From CAZQVN01 sp964596775 (GTDB taxonomy: Bacteria > Eisenbacteria > RBG-16-71-46 > JABDJR01 > JAWXBZ01): a stretch of 8,191 nt of DNA. The DNA is taken from the NCBI GenBank assembly GCA_964596775.1, contig CAZQVN010000099.1:1-8191 (forward strand). The letters are read 5' to 3'. The notes beneath the pieces are model-generated. The model did not search any database, was not told where the DNA came from, and saw nothing but the letters and a program-made list of their open reading frames with translations. The translations under genes were made by a program, and so were the position numbers. Below, piece by piece: positions 1 through 6,745 of this stretch (positions within the stretch are counted from its first letter, which is position 1; every line of letters starts with the position of its first letter).

Positions 1-275
1 ATCAGCACCGCGACGAGGGCGATGAGGAACGACACCAGGCATACCGCAAAAAATCGACGCGCCTCGGCTCCCATCATCGCACGGGCCCAGCGGTCGGGCC
101 GGGCGCTCATGCGGGCAAACAGGACCGCGCCGCCGACGCACATCGCCGAGGCCGGCACCACGGCGGACATGGAGGCTTCGCCGCGCAGGGCCAGCAGCGC
201 CAGGGCCATGAAGCCGGAGATCGCCGAAACGGCCGCCAGGCGGCGCCAGGGGGATATGTCGTGAGTCCCGCTCAT
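1..275 (-). CDS. Multi-pass membrane protein, N-terminal part (cut by left edge)
   Basis: Reading the minus strand from an ATG at 275 gives 91 codons with no stop before the window edge. The start is MSGTHDISPWRRLAAV. There are three hydrophobic stretches, at about residues 11-30, 37-54 and 76-91 onward, separated by short polar or arginine-rich loops (RMSARPDRWAR, GAEARRFF). This is the pattern of an integral inner-membrane protein. The arginines before the first segment and in the second loop are mixed, so topology is unclear. I do not recognise the family. No strong Shine-Dalgarno sequence precedes the ATG; only a weak CAGG lies upstream. The gene is divergent from the CHAT operon and shares its intergenic region, so the two could share regulation, but nothing shows a functional link. 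The plus-strand reading of the same bases is an arginine-rich shadow. Confidence 0.7.
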   Translation of the reverse strand, partial: MSGTHDISPWRRLAAVSAISGFMALALLALRGEASMSAVVPASAMCVGGAVLFARMSARPDRWARAMMGAEARRFFAVCLVSFLIALVAVL

Positions 276-336
276 GCCGGGGTTATCGGCCTGCGTCGGA
301 GATCCTTGAATTCCGGGTTTGTTGCCCCGTGGCACC

Positions 337-345
337 TGCTATAAT
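337..345 (+). promoter_or_regulatory. Extended -10 promoter (TGCTATAAT)
   Basis: TGC followed by a perfect TATAAT (340-345) is a consensus sigma-70 extended -10 element, standing out in GC-rich DNA. No good -35 box exists: TTGTTG at 319-324 leaves a 15-nt spacer and TTGCCC at 322-327 only 12. Lack of a -35 is typical of extended -10 promoters. Transcription would start near 352 and leave a leader of about 250 nt before the CHAT gene. The complement reads ATTATA, so weak activity toward the divergent membrane-protein gene is possible. The call assumes a housekeeping sigma factor with E. coli-like specificity. Confidence 0.5.
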
Positions 346-402
346 TCGGCGACCTCTCCAGTTCGGGGCCTGTATGGGACCCGCACAACCCCCGTTGCCC
401 GA

Positions 403-421
403 CTCCGGGGATCGTCCGGAG
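403..421 (+). promoter_or_regulatory. Small hairpin in the operon leader
   Basis: CTCCGG (403-408) and CCGGAG (416-421) are perfect complements around a 7-nt loop. This is the first foldable element downstream of the predicted transcription start. An A6/T5 stretch follows at 432-443, but it begins more than 10 nt after the stem, so this is not a canonical terminator. It may be part of a structured leader. Confidence 0.3.
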
Positions 422-474
422 AATGGCGACGAAAAAAGTTTTTCCGAATTCCGCCGCCCCGTGCGTTGGATTCG

Positions 475-535
475 GTGGAGGGGCGTCCGGAATGCCACGG
501 CATTTCGGGGGCCGCAATCAGCCCCTCCACACTTT
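475..535 (+). promoter_or_regulatory. Nested leader hairpin with T-run, possible attenuator
   Basis: GTGGAGGGGC (475-484) pairs perfectly with GCCCCTCCAC (521-530). Enclosed between the arms, 487-495 pairs with 500-508 (nine pairs including one G-U) around the tetraloop CACG. The outer stem is GC-rich and is followed two bases later by TTTT (532-535). A two-tier hairpin followed by a T-run, lying between promoter and start codon, looks like an intrinsic attenuator or a regulatory RNA fold. The T-run is short, so termination may be weak. It matches no riboswitch class that I recognise. Confidence 0.4.
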
Positions 536-590
536 TCGCCGCTCGGATCGGGCCACGTCCTGCTGAGGGTCTTTCGTTTCCGACTGGCGA

Positions 591-610
591 AAGGAGCCGC
601 TCCGCCAGTG
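591..610 (+). promoter_or_regulatory. Ribosome binding site and GTG start of the CHAT gene
   Basis: AAGGAG (591-596) lies 11 nt before GTG 608. GGAG (593-596) can pair with CTCC (600-603) across a 3-nt loop, which would partly hide the site. A competing site, GGGGAG (654-659), sits 8 nt before GTG 668. Start 608 was preferred because it gives the signal peptide its basic N-region. Start 668 has the better spacing but gives a very short, uncharged signal sequence. Confidence 0.4.
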
Positions 611-3600
611 TGCCGCTCGCGTGACAGGACAGGAAGACATCCCGGACCCCTGAGGGGAGCCCCCACTGTGGTGGGTCTGCTGCTGCTCTGCGCACTCCTG
701 ACTTCCGAAGCCGGCGCCGTCGAGGTCACGACAGCGCTCACCGATCCGGCGCCTCCCGATTCCCGTGTTCTCACAACATTTGTGGAAACAACCATCGAGT
801 CCGCCCGGGCCACGTCGGGCCGGGCCCGGTTCGACAGTTCACTCGTTTTGCTCGACGGGGGGCTGGCCGTTCTCGATTCCTCGGGGAACTCCGTTTCACG
901 GCTCCGCGCCGACCTGCTGCACGAAAAGGGGATCGCCCTCATGAACCTGAGACGGTGGGAGGCCGCCGGCCCCTGTCTTGCCGAGGCGCTGCGCATCCGC
1001 ACCCGGGAACTCGGCGATCGGGATCCCGCGGTGGCCGCGTCTCTTCTCCATCGCGGGATTTTTCGGGCCATGACCGCGTCCCGGGAGGATCCGCAGCCGG
1101 ATTACGACACCGCTCTCGAGATCCTCGCGGCCGCGCGGGGGGAACGCCATCCCGAGTATCTCTGGGCCCTCAACGCCCGGGCGTCCTTTCTTCAGGGGCG
1201 GGGGCGCCTGGATGAGGCGGCGGCCGACTACGCGCAGGTCATCAGCGTTCGAACCGCGAACGGGCAGGGGAGCGACGTGTCCCTGGCCTGGACGCTGCAG
1301 AACCTGGCGATCCTCAATCACAGGCTGGACCGCTTCGCGGCCGCCGAGTCGCTCTACACCCGGGCCTGCGCCATCCGCCAGGACGCGCTCGGGGACGATC
1401 CTTTGACCGCGCGAAGCCTCACCGGACTCGGCTCCATGCGATTTCTCCGCGGGGACTTTCCCGGGGGGCGCGACGCTCTGGAGCGGGCCATGCGGATCTT
1501 CGATGCCCGGGGGATCCGCGAGGACGACGACGTCGCGAGCTGCATGCTTCAACTCGGCCGCTACCGGGCCTGGACCGGCGAGTTTTCCTCGGCGTGCGAA
1601 CTGTTCGACCGTGCCGAAGGAATCATGGCGGCCCGGGGACACGTGAGGGAGCAGGTGGACTGCCTCAGCCAGCGGGCCCGCTGCCGGCTCGCCGAGGGGC
1701 GCCCGGAGGAAGCCGCGCAGGACGGCCGGAGGGCCCTGGCCCTCGCCGACAGTGCCTTCGGACCGGAAACCGCCGAGGCCGGTTCGGCGCGCCTTCTGCT
1801 GTCCGCGGCGCTCGGCGCGGCGGGCCGGGCGGAGGGAGCCGATCGTGAATTCCATCTCGGCCTCGACATCGTCGAGCGGGCCACCGGCCCCGAATCCCAC
1901 GCGCTGGGCTGGGCGTGGTACGACCGGGGGAGCGAATTGCTCCGGCGCCGCGAGTATGCCGGGGCCGGCCGGGCGTTCGGCAGGTCTCTGGCGATCCTCG
2001 AGGCGGATCTCGGAGAGACGCATCCGCAGCTGATGCGCTGCCGGCTCGGCCTGGCCGAGTCCTGGTACGGACAGGGGAATGTGCAGGCGGCATGCGAAGG
2101 AGCGTTGAAGGCGCACGACCTCGAACTGCGGCACGTGGCCGGGAACATCCGGTACATGACGGAATATCATGCGCTGCTCTATCGCGATGTCCTCGCCTCC
2201 TCCTCCGATTTTCTCCTCGCGCTGCTCGCCGGGCATCCGGCGCTGCGTCCCGTGTATGCCGCGCGGATCTGGGGCGCGGTCTCGAGCGGACGAGGGCTGA
2301 TCACCGACGAGGTCATCCGCAGGCATGCCCGGGCGGCCGGGGAAGCGCCCGGCCCCGCGACCAACGCCCTGGCCGCCGCGCGGGCACGACTGGCCAACCT
2401 GTATGTGCAGGGCGCGGAATCGCGCCCGAACGGCGACTACGAACGCCGGCTGCGATCGGCGCTCCGGGAAACGGAGGCACTGGAGCAGTCGAGCCGCCGT
2501 ACCGCAACCGACGCCCCGACGGCTCGACTGCGCGTCGAGGCCGTCCTGGACAGGCTGCCCGCGGACACGGCGCTGCTCTCGTTCGTGCGATTCTCCACGG
2601 CGCTGCCCGGCGCGGACAATCCGCGTTCCCGGTACGGCGCGTTCGTCGGCGATCACCGGCGGAGGATCCGTTTCGTGCCGCTCGAGTCCGCCGAGGGAAT
2701 CGACGAGGCCGTCCTGGCCTGGGGGCGCCACATGGACGAGGCGGGAACCCTTCTCCGCGCGGATCCGGTGACGGCACTGGCCCGCCATGCGGAACTCGGC
2801 GGGCGCCTGCGGGAAAGGATCTGGGATCCCGTGGCGCCGGATCTGGCCGAATACCGCCGCGTCCTCGTGGTGCCGGAGGCAACGCTCCAGGTCGTCGCGC
2901 TGCCGGTGCTGCCGCTGCCGGGCGGTCGCTTCGTGCAGGACCTCGACCTCCGGCTGTGCGGCATCACCGCCGAGCGCGACCTCCTCCGACCGCACCTCGC
3001 GGCCGGCCGGGGGATCCTGGCGCTGGGGGATCCCGACTTCGATCTCCAGGAAACGGCGTGGAGCCCGGCGGCCACGTTCGCCCGGGCGGATATCGACATG
3101 CCGCGCGGCGGAAGCATCCCCGTGCCCGGAGACTTCCAGAGGATCACCTACTCCCGGCTTCCCGGCACCGCGATCGAATCGCGCGGCGTGGTGGATCTCC
3201 TGCGCACTTGCCGCGGTGAACCGGGCGAGGTCCTGACTGGTCCGGAGGCCGCCGAGTCGGCCTTCAAGGCGCGCGCGCCCGGCCATCGGATCCTCCACCT
3301 GGCCACGCACGGCTATTTCCTCGATGGAGCCGGCGACCCGGCCCCCGAGGCCGCCCGCTGGGCCGGTCTGCGCTCCGGTCTCATTCTGGCCGGCGGCAAT
3401 CGCCGCGCCGTTGCCGGACCCGGCGAGGAGGACGGTGTGCTGACGGCCGAGGAAGTGGCGGACGTCAACCTGGCCGGCGTGGATCTCGCCGTGCTGTCCG
3501 CATGCAGTTCCGGGCGCGGCACGCCGACCCGCTCGGAAGGTGTCTTCGGACTCCGGCGCGCCTTTCAGGTGGCCGGCGTCCGCGCGCTCGTCATGAGCCT

Positions 3601-3790
3601 CTGGCCGGTGGGAGACACGACGACGCAGGCGTGGATGAAGGAATTCTACGGAAGTCTCTGCGGGAGCGGCGGCGTCTCCGCCGCCGCCGACGCCGCGTCG
3701 CGGGCGATCCTCCAGCAACGCCGCGCCGCCGGGGAATCCACCCACCCGTTCTACTGGGGGAGTTTTGCCGCCACGGGGGACACGGAGTGA
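608..3790 (+). CDS. Secreted TPR-CHAT domain protein (caspase-like His/Cys protease)
   Basis: From GTG 608 the product is 1060 residues. Residues 1-37 form a signal peptide: an arginine-rich start, a hydrophobic VVGLLLLCALL core, and an Ala-Gly-Ala cleavage site at 35-37. About residues 100-515 are tandem TPR repeats of the roughly 42-residue kinesin-light-chain type (for example RLDEAAADYAQVISVRTA), a protein-binding superhelix. A helical linker leads to the CHAT domain at about 640-1058. The catalytic dyad is intact: His901 in HLATHGYF and Cys966 in LSACSSGRG. The later family motifs EGVFGLRRAFQVAG, SLWPVGD and HPFYWGSF are also present. CHAT proteins are clan CD cysteine peptidases; this one should act outside the cytoplasm. 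It heads the operon, 48 nt before the orphan small protein. The open frame continues upstream to 329, but that part is low in coding character. The family is certain; the substrate is unknown and the exact start uncertain. Confidence 0.93.
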   Translation: MCRSRDRTGRHPGPLRGAPTVVGLLLLCALLTSEAGAVEVTTALTDPAPPDSRVLTTFVETTIESARATSGRARFDSSLVLLDGGLAVLDSSGNSVSRLRADLLHEKGIALMNLRRWEAAGPCLAEALRIRTRELGDRDPAVAASLLHRGIFRAMTASREDPQPDYDTALEILAAARGERHPEYLWALNARASFLQGRGRLDEAAADYAQVISVRTANGQGSDVSLAWTLQNLAILNHRLDRFAAAESLYTRACAIRQDALGDDPLTARSLTGLGSMRFLRGDFPGGRDALERAMRIFDARGIREDDDVASCMLQLGRYRAWTGEFSSACELFDRAEGIMAARGHVREQVDCLSQRARCRLAEGRPEEAAQDGRRALALADSAFGPETAEAGSARLLLSAALGAAGRAEGADREFHLGLDIVERATGPESHALGWAWYDRGSELLRRREYAGAGRAFGRSLAILEADLGETHPQLMRCRLGLAESWYGQGNVQAACEGALKAHDLELRHVAGNIRYMTEYHALLYRDVLASSSDFLLALLAGHPALRPVYAARIWGAVSSGRGLITDEVIRRHARAAGEAPGPATNALAAARARLANLYVQGAESRPNGDYERRLRSALRETEALEQSSRRTATDAPTARLRVEAVLDRLPADTALLSFVRFSTALPGADNPRSRYGAFVGDHRRRIRFVPLESAEGIDEAVLAWGRHMDEAGTLLRADPVTALARHAELGGRLRERIWDPVAPDLAEYRRVLVVPEATLQVVALPVLPLPGGRFVQDLDLRLCGITAERDLLRPHLAAGRGILALGDPDFDLQETAWSPAATFARADIDMPRGGSIPVPGDFQRITYSRLPGTAIESRGVVDLLRTCRGEPGEVLTGPEAAESAFKARAPGHRILHLATHGYFLDGAGDPAPEAARWAGLRSGLILAGGNRRAVAGPGEEDGVLTAEEVADVNLAGVDLAVLSACSSGRGTPTRSEGVFGLRRAFQVAGVRALVMSLWPVGDTTTQAWMKEFYGSLCGSGGVSAAADAASRAILQQRRAAGESTHPFYWGSFAATGDTE

Positions 3791-3838
3791 TCCCGCCCGG
3801 GATGATTCCGGGGCCGCCGCTGAACAGAAAGGCCGCAC

Positions 3839-4162
3839 ATGACCGATCCGAAAGTCACCGAGAAACAGGCCGCCATCGTCGAGGATCTCGATGCCGCGGA
3901 CGCGCAGGAGATCTACACGCGCCTCGGCCTCCTTGTCGACAAGAGGGTCCGGGTCGAACTGGACGTTCCGAACGGCGCGATCCGCCTCGTCTTCAGCGAC
4001 GGGAGCACGCTGGACCTCGGCATGACCCCGCACATGCCGGTGCTCGAGGCCGTCACGGCCGCCGGCGGAATCATCCTCGTGTACGCCGTGAATCCGGGTC
4101 CGGCCCCGACGAACGGGGGCCCGCCGCTGCCCGACATGATGTGCCCCTGCGGGGGACCGTAG
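3839..4162 (+). CDS. 107-residue orphan protein with CPCGGP tail, candidate radical SAM substrate
   Basis: ATG 3839 follows GAAAGG with a 6-nt spacer. I recognise no family. Residues 1-30 look helical and acidic (VTEKQAAIVEDLDAADAQEI). Residues 36-61 look like beta strands (RVRVELDVPNGAIRLVF). A hydrophobic segment, AGGIILVYAV, spans about 75-84. From residue 85 the tail is rich in Pro and Gly and ends MMCPCGGP, with the only two cysteines at 102 and 104. There is no signal peptide. A folded leader-like part, a Pro/Gly/Cys tail and a radical SAM gene starting 2 nt downstream resemble a RiPP precursor and its maturase. Gly76-Gly77 and Gly93-Gly94 are possible double-glycine cleavage points, though the first could just be a turn. 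The codons for Gly105-Gly106 also serve as the next gene's Shine-Dalgarno sequence, so those two glycines may be constrained by DNA. Alternatives are a small binding partner or accessory subunit of the enzyme. Coding status is firm; the precursor role is inferred. Confidence 0.82.
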   Translation: MTDPKVTEKQAAIVEDLDAADAQEIYTRLGLLVDKRVRVELDVPNGAIRLVFSDGSTLDLGMTPHMPVLEAVTAAGGIILVYAVNPGPAPTNGGPPLPDMMCPCGGP

Positions 4163-4164
4163 CC

Positions 4165-5172
4165 ATGGCGCTTCCCCTCGAAACCGTCGTCGACGTGTTC
4201 GCGGCCGACGTTCTGCACCTCATGCTGATGCCGACGGAGGCGTGCAATTTCCGCTGCACCTACTGTTACGAGGATTTCCGCCACGGACGGATGAAATCGG
4301 ACGTCGTGGAGGGGGTGGAGGCGCTGCTGTCCCGGCGGATCCCGGACCTGCGGCTCCTGGACCTGTCCTGGTTCGGCGGAGAGCCGCTGGCGGCCGCGGA
4401 CACCGTGCTCCGGATCCTCCGCCACGCGGAGCGGGAACGGCGCGCATACCCCGGCCTCCGGTTCCGCTCCGACATGACGACGAACGGCTGGTTCCTCGAC
4501 CGCGCCCGGTTCGAGGAACTCGTGGCTCTCGGCGTCACCCGGTTCCAGGTGACCCTGGACGGCCCGCCGGAGGATCACGACGCGAAACGGGTCACGGCCG
4601 GCGGGCGGGGTTCCTTCGACCGGATCTGGGGGCACCTGCTCGCCCTGCGCGAGTCCCGTGCCGCGTTCCAGGTCGTCCTGCGCCTGCACGTGGATCGATC
4701 CAATGCGGATGCACTTCCCGGGTTTCTGGGCCGGATCCGGAGCGAGCTCGGGGGCGACCCGCGGTTTTCCCTGTTTCCACGTCTGTTGTCGCGCTGGGGC
4801 AGTCCGAATGACGCCGACTTGCGCGTTTATGGTGAGATCGATGGTGTCGGCGCGCTGGCGGAACTGAAGCACCGGGCCGGACAGCTCGGGATTCCGGTTC
4901 ATGAAGACGCTCCGGAACCGGCGGTCTGCTACGCCGCCCGCGGCAATTCCTTCCTCGTGCGATCCGACGGTCGGATCAACAAGTGCACGCTGGCTCTCGA
5001 TGCGCCGGTCAATCAGGTGGGGCATCTGACCCGGGACGGCCGGCTTGCCATCGACGCGGAGCGCCTGGAGCCGTGGATGCGCGGTGTCTGGAGCGGCTCC
5101 GGCGAAGAGCTCCGCTGCCCGATGGACGGGCTCAGGACGGAGCGGGTACACGGGGCGGCGGGGAAGGCATGA
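4165..5172 (+). CDS. Radical SAM enzyme with truncated SPASM domain, putative peptide maturase
   Basis: A 335-residue protein starting at ATG 4165, 8 nt after GGGGGA. The radical SAM cluster motif is CX3CX2C with Cys27, Cys31 and Cys34 (ACNFRCTYCYED), which binds the [4Fe-4S] cluster that cleaves S-adenosylmethionine. The SAM-binding GGEP motif is at residues 71-74 in SWFGGEP. MTTNGWFLD and QVTLDGPPEDHD are further typical core motifs of the peptide-modifying SPASM group. The C-terminus carries the first SPASM element, C255-X13-G-X4-C274, then Cys318, but the CX2CX5CX3C remainder and final Cys are absent, so it is a shortened SPASM or twitch-like domain. It could hold at most one partly protein-ligated auxiliary cluster. 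Known relatives form thioether, C-C or other crosslinks in peptides, or oxidise residues. It starts 2 nt after the small protein and its stop overlaps the next start (ATGA), so expression is coupled. Enzyme class is certain; substrate and reaction are inferred. Confidence 0.95.
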   Translation: MALPLETVVDVFAADVLHLMLMPTEACNFRCTYCYEDFRHGRMKSDVVEGVEALLSRRIPDLRLLDLSWFGGEPLAAADTVLRILRHAERERRAYPGLRFRSDMTTNGWFLDRARFEELVALGVTRFQVTLDGPPEDHDAKRVTAGGRGSFDRIWGHLLALRESRAAFQVVLRLHVDRSNADALPGFLGRIRSELGGDPRFSLFPRLLSRWGSPNDADLRVYGEIDGVGALAELKHRAGQLGIPVHEDAPEPAVCYAARGNSFLVRSDGRINKCTLALDAPVNQVGHLTRDGRLAIDAERLEPWMRGVWSGSGEELRCPMDGLRTERVHGAAGKA

Positions 5173-5819
5173 CCGAAGCCCCCGGGGTGGAAAGGCAGCG
5201 TCATGAACTGGAGGATCCGTGGCCGGCATTTCTGGATTGTCTGGACACGGACCCCGACCGGTGCTGGGTCGAACTGCACCGGTTCGTCCACCGGCTGGTG
5301 GCGGCCTATCCGCCCCCGGTCTACAGGGATCGCCCGAAGGAATTCCGGGAGGATGCCGTGAATGCCATGGTCCTGCGCTTCTGCGAGGACGACTTCCGGA
5401 TTCTCCGGACGTACCGCCGGGGGCGCGTGCCGTTTGCGTTCTGGGTCCGCCGGTCGCTGGTCAACCGGATGAGGGACGAGTATCGCCGGGAGCGGACGGC
5501 TCTCGTTCACGCGGAACGCTCCGCGACGGCGCCCTCCTTCTTCGGCGTGGACGATGTGTACTACCGGCGCGTGCTCGACGGCGTTCGCGAATGTGTTGGT
5601 ACGATGAAGCCCGGGAGCCGTCTCTATCTGCAACTGGCGGCGGATGGTTTCAAGCCGGCGGAGATGGTCCGGCTGCTCGGGCTCGAAGCGGGGCAGGGCA
5701 AGGCCGTCAGCGACCGGTTGCGCTACTGCCGGCGCCTTCTCAGGGAGTGTCTGGAAACAAAGGGGTTCGGCCCGATCTTTGCGGGCGGAAAGGAACTGGA
5801 TGCCGACGCAGGATCGTGA
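5169..5819 (+). CDS. ECF-like RNA polymerase sigma factor
   Basis: A 216-residue cytoplasmic protein. Its ATG overlaps the stop of the radical SAM gene (ATGA, 5169-5172), with GGGGAAGG just upstream. Residues about 33-110 fit sigma-70 region 2: the core-binding helices around EDAVNAMVLRFCEDDFRILR, then TYRRGRVPFAFWVRRSLVNR and the basic DEYRRER end. After a linker, residues about 136-195 fit region 4, with a helix-turn-helix near 160-187 (GFKPAEMVRLLGLEAG) and a basic recognition end (SDRLRYCRRLLREC). Length and two-domain layout match ECF-type or related alternative sigma factors. The membrane protein overlapping its 3' end is the likely anti-sigma partner. Downstream position in the operon suggests autoregulation, but I saw no matching promoter pair. 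Region 4 is less clear than region 2; a sigma-like DNA-binding regulator is the alternative. Confidence 0.8.
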   Translation: MTEAPGVERQRHELEDPWPAFLDCLDTDPDRCWVELHRFVHRLVAAYPPPVYRDRPKEFREDAVNAMVLRFCEDDFRILRTYRRGRVPFAFWVRRSLVNRMRDEYRRERTALVHAERSATAPSFFGVDDVYYRRVLDGVRECVGTMKPGSRLYLQLAADGFKPAEMVRLLGLEAGQGKAVSDRLRYCRRLLRECLETKGFGPIFAGGKELDADAGS

Positions 5820-6606
5820 TGATCGCGAGCGCCGCGACGCCGAAATCCTAGACAGGCTGATCCGGGACGCCCGTGTCGGGGACGAGCCCGGGGACGTTTC
5901 CGCCGACGAGCTCGGCGATTACCTGGAAGGACGACTGACGCAGGAACAGGTGGAGGTACTGCAGGCCCGCCTGGCCGGTTCGAAGGCGCTCCGCGAGCAG
6001 CTCGGCGATCTCGCGGCGCTGTCCGATCCGGCCGTGCAGGCGCGTTTCGACGCCGCGCCGGCGCCGCGCCGCCGGGGACCCGTCCTGCCCCGATGGGGCT
6101 TTCTCGCCGCGGCGGTGCTGGCGGCGGCCGTCCTGGTCGTCTGGTCCCTGGCGCCCCCCGCTTCCCGCTGGACGGTCATGCATCCGCTGACCCGCGACCA
6201 GGTTCTCGTGGATCCGCTCCGCGGCGTCGAATCGCGTCCCGGCCGGCAGGCCGCGAACGCCGACGCCGCGGCCCGCATGGCGTTTCAGGACGCCGTCCGT
6301 TTCGACGGCGCCTCGTTCACGGTCATCACCCCCGATGCGGGGCCTTTGGGGTCGCGGCCCCTGCGCATTGCGCTGAACGGAGCGGCACCGGTCTACGCGG
6401 TCCGGATTCCGGAAGGGGCCGAGAACGTCACGGTGTGGTTCCTGTCGATCCCCACGCTCGAGCGGAGGTCGCTGGAACTCGCCGAGGACAATGCCCGGTT
6501 CGACTGGCCGGACGCCGGCGTGGAGCGCGGGGCGGTAACCGTTGCGTACCGGGTCAACGGGCGGCACTTCGCCGCGCCGGCCGGGGAGGTCGTGAAAGGG
6601 AGGTAG
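5800..6606 (+). CDS. Single-pass membrane protein, putative anti-sigma factor without zinc ligands
   Basis: ATG 5800 is preceded by AAAGGA with a 5-nt spacer and lies inside the sigma gene, overlapping it by 20 nt, so the two are translationally coupled. The product has 268 residues. The N-terminal region (about 33-75, ADELGDYLEGRLTQEQVEVL) resembles the helical zinc-finger anti-sigma fold by its 'YLEGRL' signature, but it has none of the His/Cys zinc ligands. A basic stretch PRRRGPVLPR precedes one membrane helix at about 100-118 (FLAAAVLAAAVLVVW), which places the N-terminus in the cytoplasm. The remaining 150 residues are outside, look beta-rich, and match no domain I can name. Position after a sigma gene and this topology support an anti-sigma role. 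A FecR-like or other envelope sensor is possible. The outer domain would be accessible to the secreted CHAT protease, which is only inference. Confidence 0.65.
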   Translation: MPTQDRDDRERRDAEILDRLIRDARVGDEPGDVSADELGDYLEGRLTQEQVEVLQARLAGSKALREQLGDLAALSDPAVQARFDAAPAPRRRGPVLPRWGFLAAAVLAAAVLVVWSLAPPASRWTVMHPLTRDQVLVDPLRGVESRPGRQAANADAAARMAFQDAVRFDGASFTVITPDAGPLGSRPLRIALNGAAPVYAVRIPEGAENVTVWFLSIPTLERRSLELAEDNARFDWPDAGVERGAVTVAYRVNGRHFAAPAGEVVKGR

Positions 6607-6664
6607 CGGCGAGTCCGAAGCTTTCCGCACTTGCATCCCCGCGTTGCCTTCTTGCCTTCACCCT

Positions 6665-6745
6665 TCAGGCCCTCTTCAGTCTTCCGCACCTCTCAGCCAG
6701 CAGCAGCACATTCGTGACCTCGAGCAGCCAGACGGAGGGGACGCG
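6665..6745 (-). pseudogene. PIN-domain (VapC-like toxin) fragment
   Basis: The minus strand reads out of the assembly gap as RVPSVWLLEVTNVLLLAERC, then GRLKRA and a stop at 6665-6667. This closely matches the central PIN-domain helix of VapC ribonuclease toxins, consensus VPSLWxLEVxNxLLxAERRGR, including the conserved acidic Glu of the metal site. Intact VapC proteins continue for roughly 60 residues past this helix with two more catalytic aspartates. Here the frame stops after six residues, and other frames of 6607-6664 show no continuation, so the gene is truncated or decayed. The N-terminal half would lie in the gap, and the DNA beyond the gap shows no PIN start or VapB antitoxin. It is convergent with the operon, 58 nt past its end. 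Confidence 0.55.

Noticed and set aside
431..443. A6/T5 stretch as the T-tract of an intrinsic terminator for the hairpin at 403-421
   Set aside because: The T-run starts 18 nt after the stem, too far for the classic mechanism.
1915..3219. A 434-codon plus-strand frame inside the CHAT gene
   Set aside because: Low-complexity Arg/Gly/Pro/Ala product in a different frame from the real gene; no start signal.
896..4033. A 1045-codon open frame on the minus strand across the CHAT gene
   Set aside because: It is antisense to a protein with an intact catalytic dyad and family motifs. Its product is arginine/glycine-rich with no domain, as expected from the mirrored codon bias of high-GC DNA.
3913..5229. 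A 438-codon minus-strand open frame over the small protein and radical SAM genes
   Set aside because: Antisense shadow; the plus strand has clear radical SAM motifs and ribosome sites, and this one has neither.
6607..6664. Transcription terminator for the five-gene operon
   Set aside because: No GC-rich inverted repeat followed by T-run is visible; there is only a pyrimidine-rich stretch with repeated CTTC, so no terminator is called.
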